Positions 55,711 to 61,824 of a stretch of DNA of 64,000 nucleotides are shown in pieces. Below the pieces are notes generated by a model. It saw only the letters and a list, made by a program, of their open reading frames with translations. It searched no databases and was not told the DNA's origin. This stretch comes from JAVZLH01 sp038883475 (GTDB taxonomy: Archaea; Thermoproteota; Bathyarchaeia; Bathyarchaeales; Bathycorpusculaceae), in NCBI GenBank assembly GCA_038883475.1, contig JAVZMA010000007.1, forward strand, positions 1-64,000, written 5' to 3'. A program made the translations under genes and the position numbers. Position 1 is the first letter of the stretch, and every line of letters starts with the position of its first letter.

Positions 55711-56582
55711 CAACCTACGCGTTATTTTTAGGCTGCACAATACCAGCCCGCCAACCCCACTATGAACTATCGGCAAGAAAAGCCCTAACAAAGCTAGGAA
55801 TAGAACTTGTTGACTTAGAGAATATGACATGCTGCGCTCCTCCGCCGCTGCAGTCTATAGATTTGGAAACAAGCCTAGCCATTGCAGCCTACAACATTTG
55901 CCTAGCCGAAGAAGCCGACCTAAACATAGTCACACTTTGCACGGGATGTTTTGAGTCTCTGGCAATGACCAACACCTTGCTGAAAGAAAAAGAGGAACTG
56001 CGAGAACGGGTGAATAGAATCCTAGCTAATGTTGGCAAGGAGTTTAAGGGCAACAAGGAAGTTAGGCACTACCTTCAAGTTTTAATGAAGGATGTTGGCG
56101 TAGACCGCCTAAAAAAAAGCGTTGTTAAACCATTAAACAAGTTGAAAGTGGCTTCCTTCTCTGGATGCCACCTTCTCAGACCAAGTGCGCTCTTAAGGTT
56201 CGACGATCCTGAACGCCCCAAAATCTTCGACACGTTAATTGAGGCTTTGGGTGCAAAAAGCATCTGGTACAGAAACAAGCTGAAATGTTGTGGTGGTCTC
56301 CTCAGGGGTTACGCGGACGATGTTGCCTTGGCAATAGCAAGAGACAAAATTGTAAATGCGACAGAAGCTGGCGCCGACTGTATATCAACGCTATGCCCAT
56401 TCTGCTTCCTAACCCTTGACCTTGGACAGATGCTGATAAAATCCTCGTATAAAGAAGAGTATAACATGCCTATAGTCCATTACGCTGAGCTTTTAAGTCT
56501 AAGCCTAGGTGTGGAACCTAAAGAACTGGCGCTTGACTTCCACAAAATGAAAATAGACAAAGTACTTGAGAAGATAGGCTAG
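55707..56582 (+). CDS. hdrB: Heterodisulfide reductase subunit B
   Basis: A 291-aa catalytic subunit. Two CCG domains are complete: GCTIPAR, TCCAPPP and CTGCF in the first, GCHLLRP, KCCGG and CPFCF in the second; in methanogens these hold two non-cubane [4Fe-4S] clusters that split the CoM-S-S-CoB disulfide. No methyl-CoM reductase is visible, so another disulfide or acceptor is possible. Last gene of the mvhG-mvhA-hdrA-hdrC-hdrB operon. Confidence 0.95.
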   Translation: MTTYALFLGCTIPARQPHYELSARKALTKLGIELVDLENMTCCAPPPLQSIDLETSLAIAAYNICLAEEADLNIVTLCTGCFESLAMTNTLLKEKEELRERVNRILANVGKEFKGNKEVRHYLQVLMKDVGVDRLKKSVVKPLNKLKVASFSGCHLLRPSALLRFDDPERPKIFDTLIEALGAKSIWYRNKLKCCGGLLRGYADDVALAIARDKIVNATEAGADCISTLCPFCFLTLDLGQMLIKSSYKEEYNMPIVHYAELLSLSLGVEPKELALDFHKMKIDKVLEKIG

Positions 56583-56614
56583 CAACTCTTCCTAAAACTT
56601 GTTTCCATCGTACA

Positions 56615-56630
56615 TTTCTTTTTCTTTTTT
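56615..56630 (+). terminator. Oligo-pyrimidine terminator of the mvh-hdr operon
   Basis: TTTCTTTTTCTTTTTT, 32 bases after the hdrB stop. Confidence 0.5.
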
Positions 56631-56682
56631 ATGTTAGAAAATGTTAAAAGTGTGAAATGTTTCCTAAATTTGAGGATGCAAA

Positions 56683-56883
56683 ATGAAGGTTATAGCCTTA
56701 AAAGAGCATAGATGTTATTGTTGCGGAGATGTAATAAACAAAGGCGAGGAGTGTTTAGCCTTTATTGTAAACCCCGCAAACCCCGAGAAAAACGAGTTTG
56801 ACGTTATTTACACCTGTGCAACGTGCGCCGAAGAGGAAGCATGCAGAAGGAGAATAAAACAGAAAGGCGTAACTGTTCAGTAG
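56683..56883 (+). CDS. Small zinc-finger-like protein, function unknown
   Basis: A 66-aa protein with CYCC near residues 11-14, a later Cys, and CATCAEEEACRR near 48-57, a zinc-binding pattern like small treble-clef proteins. GAGGATGCAA precedes the ATG. It follows the hdr terminator and is convergent with the next gene, 5 bases apart. No family name is justified. Confidence 0.6.
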   Translation: MKVIALKEHRCYCCGDVINKGEECLAFIVNPANPEKNEFDVIYTCATCAEEEACRRRIKQKGVTVQ

Positions 56884-56888
56884 GGCTT

Positions 56889-57344
56889 TCAACGGTCGTA
56901 GTTTGCAATTGTTTTCAATTTTGGAATCTCAACTTCTAAAGCTTCATTATTGTTGCATTTCATGACCATGTTTTCAACTTGCAACTGCTCAACTGGCAAG
57001 TTAAGCTTTCTACACACACTTTCCAAACATATTTCCAAGCCACTAGAATCCCTGTGAACTGTTACCTTTTGGTCTTTACAGCGACATTGCATCAAGACTT
57101 TAACGTAGTTATCATCTTCAAAAACGTCTATTAGGGGCTCCTCAACTTGTGGAAGCGGAATAAAATGTTTAACTGTTGGGTTTTGTTCAACTTGTTCCTC
57201 TATGATATACTTTCTTCTCAAGAGCCTCTCAATAGGCTCAACAGAAACGTTGCTTTCAACATCGTTTAGGCTTTCCGCCATCTTCTTAGCCAGAACTCTG
57301 CAGAAGACGTCTATATTCTGTAACGCTTCCTCAAAATCATCCAT
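56889..57344 (-). CDS. Hsp20/GvpH-like beta-sandwich protein
   Basis: A 151-aa protein. The N-terminal 60 residues are acidic-helical, then EEPLIDVFEDDNYVKVLMQC and the later strand pattern up to EVEIPKL resemble the alpha-crystallin-like fold of archaeal Hsp20/GvpH proteins. Five Cys residues are unusual for that family. ATG at 57344 is preferred, as GGGAGG lies 6 bases upstream. Its role in this place is unknown; a chaperone function is inferred. Confidence 0.55.
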   Translation of the reverse strand: MDDFEEALQNIDVFCRVLAKKMAESLNDVESNVSVEPIERLLRRKYIIEEQVEQNPTVKHFIPLPQVEEPLIDVFEDDNYVKVLMQCRCKDQKVTVHRDSSGLEICLESVCRKLNLPVEQLQVENMVMKCNNNEALEVEIPKLKTIANYDR

Positions 57345-57430
57345 ACAGCCTCCCTCTAAATACAATATTTACTTTCTGCCTTTTTAACCTTGTTGTGTTA
57401 AGAATGGCACAACCATAATGCAAACGTTGG

Positions 57431-58504
57431 TTATCTCTTTCCAACAGGTAAAGGCGTAGTCCTCATGTGCTTCACCGCTCGAACAATGTCCCCCGCGTAC
57501 TTGCTAGGTTCTTCCAAAGCTCTGTTTATGGCTATTTCAGCTATGGTTGCGCCTTTGTCTGCAATCTTGCTTAAGTATGAAAGAATAGACCTAACATAGG
57601 GAATCTCTGGTGCCTCCCGCGTAAGCCTGTTTGAGTCTATTTCAAGCACATTCCTCATCTCCAAAAGTTGATTTGCAACCTTTAAGTCTCTTGTGAAAAC
57701 GCATTCCACAGCTTTCTGGAAAATTGTTTGGGTTAACTCGCTGAGGTGACAGATTCTATCAACAACTTCGTTCGGCAACCTGTTACGGTACACTTCCATT
57801 TCAAGGACTTCCCTAGCTAAAAATTCCGAGTAATCCGCAACCAACTCCAAATATTGCAGTATTACTCTGGCTGCTGGAATGAAAAGTATGTCCACCATAC
57901 CCACTTCTTCTGCTATATCTGGTTTTATCTGTGCAGAAAGCAGCAGACGCACCGCCAAATAGTAGATTTTGTCTGCTTCGTCTTCACGGGCAATAGCTTC
58001 CTCCAATAAATCATAGTTTTTCTCCCGAAAACCTTGAATTGCCTCCGTCAATATCGTTGAAGCGATAAGCGAAAGCCTTCTAATCAGCATATCAAGCTTG
58101 AACTTCGTCGAGTCAATCGAGCATTGAAGAAGGATGCTCTTCGGTGTTTCCTCAAGAATGCCCAACCCTATGAGCTTCTGGACAATTTTTCTCACTTCGT
58201 CTACGTGGGCTTTCCCTATACGGCTTGAAGAAATAATTCTTATTACGTCTCTTCCAAGTATATAGCCGCCAACAATTATTCTTTCAAGCATTCCTGGCTC
58301 GTCGCAGGCATCAGCATTTATCAAGTATTCTTCTGCTTCCTCTCTCTGGGCTAGCTGGCTTGGCATCAACTTAAGCGAACCGTCTCTTTCTGGTACGATG
58401 AAGAGGAGGTCGCTTGATTTGAGGTTGTGCTGTTTCACCCACTCGCTTGGAAGCGAAACCGTTAAGGTTGAGTGACCGACTTTCTGTACTTTTCTAATTT
58501 CCAT
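57431..58504 (-). CDS. PhoU-domain regulator with N-terminal AbrB/SpoVT-like DNA-binding domain
   Basis: A 357-aa protein. The first 50 residues (RKVQKVGHSTLTVSLPSEWV) form the swapped-hairpin AbrB fold, followed by two PhoU-type three-helix bundles (about 95-190 and 205-330). In archaea such proteins regulate phosphate uptake genes. No phosphate transporter is adjacent. The start is the ATG at 58504; a GTG at 58513 is possible. Divergent from the RHH-GcvH gene across a 135-base region. Confidence 0.85.
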   Translation of the reverse strand: MEIRKVQKVGHSTLTVSLPSEWVKQHNLKSSDLLFIVPERDGSLKLMPSQLAQREEAEEYLINADACDEPGMLERIIVGGYILGRDVIRIISSSRIGKAHVDEVRKIVQKLIGLGILEETPKSILLQCSIDSTKFKLDMLIRRLSLIASTILTEAIQGFREKNYDLLEEAIAREDEADKIYYLAVRLLLSAQIKPDIAEEVGMVDILFIPAARVILQYLELVADYSEFLAREVLEMEVYRNRLPNEVVDRICHLSELTQTIFQKAVECVFTRDLKVANQLLEMRNVLEIDSNRLTREAPEIPYVRSILSYLSKIADKGATIAEIAINRALEEPSKYAGDIVRAVKHMRTTPLPVGKR

Positions 58505-58527
58505 ATTTACCACGCCTTAATTTATAC

Positions 58528-58613
58528 TTACGCTATATACTTTGACACATTTATTTATTCTATATTCTTTATTTACGTTAGATATATATCTTTCGCTTTA
58601 CTCTATATATCAC
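58528..58613. promoter_or_regulatory. Repeated AT-rich operator-like motifs between PhoU and RHH-GcvH genes
   Basis: A perfect 12-base palindrome AGATATATATCT (58580-58591) lies between two related copies of TTACxCTATATA (58528-58540 and 58598-58611). They overlap the likely TATA region of the forward gene. Ribbon-helix-helix proteins bind just such short repeated palindromes, so autoregulation by the downstream product is plausible. Confidence 0.4.
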
Positions 58614-58639
58614 GCAGATGTAAAGGAGGTTGATGTAAA

Positions 58640-59230
58640 ATGTCAGAATGGAAAACCGTAAGTATAAGGCAAGAACTCATAAAAGAAATCGAAAAAGCTC
58701 TCAAAACGGGCCGTTACCGAAGCATATCTGAATTCGTTTCAGAGGCAATCCGGCTGCGCTTAGAAGAACTTATGCGTGCCGAGGGAATTCCAGCCGAGAA
58801 ACGCAAAGAACTCCTAGCAGTACCTGAACAACTTCTGTACACGCCAAAACACACATGGGCTCAAATAACTCCTGAAGGAAACATTCGCGTGGGCGTTTCA
58901 GATTACGCTCAAAAGCACTTGAAAGGTATTGCGTCAGTTATAACCGATCCTGTTGGGAAAGAAATTAGCAAGATGGAGCCTTTCGGTGTAGCTGAAACAT
59001 GGATGTTCATGTTTGACCTTTATGCGCCTGTAAGCGGCAAAATTGTTAAGGTTAACGAGAATTTGAGGGATAAACCTCACCTGATAAACGAGGATCCGTA
59101 TGGCGAAGGCTGGATAATCGAGATTAAGCCCAAAAACTCCATGACTTTAGAAGAGGAACTAAAAGGCTTGTTAGGCCCAAGAGAATATAACAAGTGGGTA
59201 AGCAAACTTGAAGGAAGGCTCCGCGAATAA
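58640..59230 (+). CDS. Ribbon-helix-helix DNA-binding domain fused to a GcvH-like domain lacking the lipoyl lysine
   Basis: A 196-aa fusion. Residues 1-48 match the CopG/RHH fold (KTVSIRQELIKEIEKAL, SISEFVSEAIRLRLEEL). Residues 66-180 match glycine cleavage H protein (YTPKHTWAQI, VGVSDYAQKHLKGI, APVSGKIVKVNENL, NEDPYGEGW). In GcvH the lipoylated lysine sits three residues after a Glu in a hairpin before the Pro-Val-Ser-Gly; here that position is Met122 (E119...P130 aligned without gaps), so it cannot be lipoylated there. A strong AAGGAGGT site lies 9 bases before the ATG. The rest of the glycine cleavage system is not in the window. A sensor or regulator is more likely than a carrier. Confidence 0.88.
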   Translation: MSEWKTVSIRQELIKEIEKALKTGRYRSISEFVSEAIRLRLEELMRAEGIPAEKRKELLAVPEQLLYTPKHTWAQITPEGNIRVGVSDYAQKHLKGIASVITDPVGKEISKMEPFGVAETWMFMFDLYAPVSGKIVKVNENLRDKPHLINEDPYGEGWIIEIKPKNSMTLEEELKGLLGPREYNKWVSKLEGRLRE

Positions 59231-59240
59231 ACCCTCAACT

Positions 59241-59250
59241 CCCCCTTTTT
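59241..59250 (+). terminator. Oligo-T tract after the RHH-GcvH gene
   Basis: CCCCCTTTTT, 10 bases after the stop; a likely terminator that separates it from the next gene. Confidence 0.4.
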
Positions 59251-59351
59251 CTGTTAAAATTTTTATGTTATGTTTATGTTAACTATGATTCAGATGAATT
59301 AATATATTTGATAAGACATTCAAATAAGCTTCTAAGAGGCTGGTCTAACCA

Positions 59352-61067
59352 ATGACAGCCATTCCAATAAGTGAAAAAAGATTGTTGCCCCCGTGTAGGG
59401 CGGCGTGCCCAGCGCGTGTAAACGTTCAAGCATATGTTTCTCTGATTCAAAGAGGTAAATTCAGAGAGGCTGTGGAAGTTATAAGGAAGGACATGCCCTT
59501 CCCAGCAATCTGTGGAAGAGTATGCTTCAGCCCATGTGAAGACGCTTGTGCAAGAGTTAATGTTGATCAAGCAGTAGCCATCCGCGCTCTAAAAAGGCTT
59601 GTTGCAGACATAGAACGTGAACAAGGACGGGTAACGCCTGACCCCATACCCAAACGATACAGCGAAAAAGTTGCAATAATAGGGGCTGGACCCGCAGGGT
59701 TAACAGCAGCCTACGAACTTGCAAAACTTGGTTATCCAGTAACTGTTTTTGAGCGCATGTCTGAGCCTGGCGGCATGATGCGTTATTGTCTTCCAAACTT
59801 TCGTCTTGAAAAATTTGTTGTTGCAAACGAGATTGCCTACATCCAAGATTTAGGCGTTGAAATCAAAACTGGCGTGGAATTTGGAAAGGATGTGACGCTT
59901 GAGAGTTTGAAGGCTGATGGTTACAAGGCGTTTTTTATAGCCATTGGAACACAGAAAGGCATGAAATTGAACGTGCCAGGCGAAGATTTAGAAGGCGTTA
60001 TTAACGCCGTAGACTTTCTGAGGGCGGTGGCACTAGGCGAGCACGTTACCGTCGGCGAAAGAGTTGCCGTAATCGGAGGCGGAAACACCGCAATCGACGC
60101 TGCTAGAACTGCAAAGAAGCTTGGCGCAAAAGAGGTTATGATTCTTTATAGGCGTTCACGTGAGGAAATGCCAGCGCTACCGCACGAAGTGGAGCTGGCT
60201 GAAAAAGACGGAATAAAAATCTACCTGTTGGTTGCTCCGAAACAGATTGTAGGCGAAAACGGAAAGGTTAAGGCTGTTGAATGCTTAAGAATGCGGCTCG
60301 GCGAACCAGATGAAAGCGGCAGAAGACGCCCAGTTCCAATAAGCTTCTCAGAACACCAATACGAAGTTGACATGGTGATTCCAGCCCTTGGACAAGTAGC
60401 TGAAACCGAGTGTCTACCCGCAGAAGTTTTAAGCAAAGACAAAAGAGGACCACCATTACAAGTTGATTCGCTAACGTTAGAAACCAGTGTTCCAGGAGTT
60501 TTCGCTGGAGGCGACATAGCCACTGGACCCGCAAGCATAATTGAGGCTGTGGGCGCTGGAAAAAGGGCGGCTGTTTCCATCCATCTTTATCTTAGGGGTC
60601 AAGATTTGCGGAAAGGCAGAGAGGAGAAAGTTGAAGAGACAACATGGGTTAAAAACTGGAGTTCTGTTAAAAAGAAAGAGCGTAGGTATGAACCGCCCAT
60701 AGAGAAACCTCACTTAAGCTTTGATGAAGCTGTGGAATACTTGGAGAGGACAAAGCAGAAGGCGCGATTTGAAGCTTTTCGCTGTTTGGGCTGTGGACCA
60801 TGTGCGGAATGCCTCGCGGGCATGGACTTGTGTGAGGGCGATAAGGCCGTTGTGGATGAAAACCGCTGTGTAGGATGCAACGTTTGCGCCGTTGTCTGCC
60901 CAGTTGAGGCGATTAAAAAGAACGAGAAAGGAATAGCGCAAGTAAACGAAGACTTGTGCAAAGGATGCGGGTTATGCGCGGCTAGATGTCCCGAACAAGC
61001 CATAACAATGAAGAAGCTGACAAACGAGCAAATTTTAACTTTTGCCCTTGCAGCTTTAAGGAGGTAG
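59352..61067 (+). CDS. GltD-like FAD/NAD(P) oxidoreductase with C-terminal ferredoxin domain
   Basis: A 571-aa flavoprotein. The N-terminal iron-sulfur domain (PPCRAACPARVNVQ, CGRVCFSPCEDAC) resembles GltD; FAD site IGAGPAGLTAAYEL near 109-122, NAD(P) site VIGGGNTAIDAART near 236-249, and a C-terminal pair of [4Fe-4S] motifs (CVGCNVCAVVCP, CKGCGLCAARCP). It could feed electrons from NAD(P)H, through its ferredoxin part, to the MvhD-like and HdrA-like products encoded next. The start has only a weak ribosome site. Confidence 0.9.
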   Translation: MTAIPISEKRLLPPCRAACPARVNVQAYVSLIQRGKFREAVEVIRKDMPFPAICGRVCFSPCEDACARVNVDQAVAIRALKRLVADIEREQGRVTPDPIPKRYSEKVAIIGAGPAGLTAAYELAKLGYPVTVFERMSEPGGMMRYCLPNFRLEKFVVANEIAYIQDLGVEIKTGVEFGKDVTLESLKADGYKAFFIAIGTQKGMKLNVPGEDLEGVINAVDFLRAVALGEHVTVGERVAVIGGGNTAIDAARTAKKLGAKEVMILYRRSREEMPALPHEVELAEKDGIKIYLLVAPKQIVGENGKVKAVECLRMRLGEPDESGRRRPVPISFSEHQYEVDMVIPALGQVAETECLPAEVLSKDKRGPPLQVDSLTLETSVPGVFAGGDIATGPASIIEAVGAGKRAAVSIHLYLRGQDLRKGREEKVEETTWVKNWSSVKKKERRYEPPIEKPHLSFDEAVEYLERTKQKARFEAFRCLGCGPCAECLAGMDLCEGDKAVVDENRCVGCNVCAVVCPVEAIKKNEKGIAQVNEDLCKGCGLCAARCPEQAITMKKLTNEQILTFALAALRR

Positions 61068-61073
61068 AAAAGT

Positions 61074-61823
61074 ATGGAGCATATCACGCCTAAAATTGTT
61101 TGTTTCATGTGCAACTGGACTTACTGCCAAGAAGAATTACATGTTCCATCAAACGTTAACGTTGTCCGCGTAGTATGCGTTGGAAGAATAGACCCAGTCA
61201 TAGTTTTAGAAACATTCGCTAACGGGGCAGACGGCATTATGCTGGTTGGATGCAAACCGCCAGACTGCCACTTCGTCGACGGCAACCTCCAAGCAGAACG
61301 CGCCGTAAAAATGCTGAAGAAACTGATGGCTTTAACTGGTCTTGAACCTGAACGCTTGAAACTGTTTTGGTCTTCACCCTTAGAAGAGATAAGTTTCAGT
61401 TACCTTGCAAGGGAGTTTTCGGAAGACATCTGGAAGCTTGGGGCTTCCCCATTGAAAGAGCCAAAATCAAAAATTTCAGAAAATATTTTGGCAGCAAAGA
61501 ACGCAGCATCTAACTTTAGACTTAGAGTTCTGTTGGGAAGGGAGGAGGAACTAACAAACTTCCTAAACGCTTATGGCGAGAAAATCTCACAAGAGGAATT
61601 TGACGCCTTATTAGACGAAATCGTTACTGCAGAATTTATCCGACATAAGATTCACCTTCTCACAAAGGACAAACCCCTTTCAGTTAAGGCTTTAGCCGAA
61701 AACCTCGGCATTAAGCCAGCCGCAGTTCTTCGGCACATAACGAACATGCGTAGAAAGGGGATGATAGCCCTAGACAGGGTTGAAGGAACAACTCCACTTT
61801 ACAAAGCTTTGGAGGTTAAGTAA
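61074..61823 (+). CDS. MvhD-like iron-sulfur domain fused to a winged-helix domain
   Basis: A 249-aa fusion. Residues 5-115 follow MvhD: CFMCNWTYC (10-18), VVCVGRIDP, and GCKPPDCHF. The first motif differs from the usual CNWC: here CxxC occurs at 10/13 with a further Cys at 18. Residues about 195-249 form a winged helix (PLSVKALAENLGIKPAAVLR, then NMRRKGMIALDRV), like ArsR/MarR regulators. The middle is helical. The gene sits 6 bases after the GltD-like gene and 1 base before HdrA3, so it probably is part of that complex, or senses its redox state. Both roles are inference. Confidence 0.85.
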   Translation: MEHITPKIVCFMCNWTYCQEELHVPSNVNVVRVVCVGRIDPVIVLETFANGADGIMLVGCKPPDCHFVDGNLQAERAVKMLKKLMALTGLEPERLKLFWSSPLEEISFSYLAREFSEDIWKLGASPLKEPKSKISENILAAKNAASNFRLRVLLGREEELTNFLNAYGEKISQEEFDALLDEIVTAEFIRHKIHLLTKDKPLSVKALAENLGIKPAAVLRHITNMRRKGMIALDRVEGTTPLYKALEVK

Positions 61824-61824
61824 A

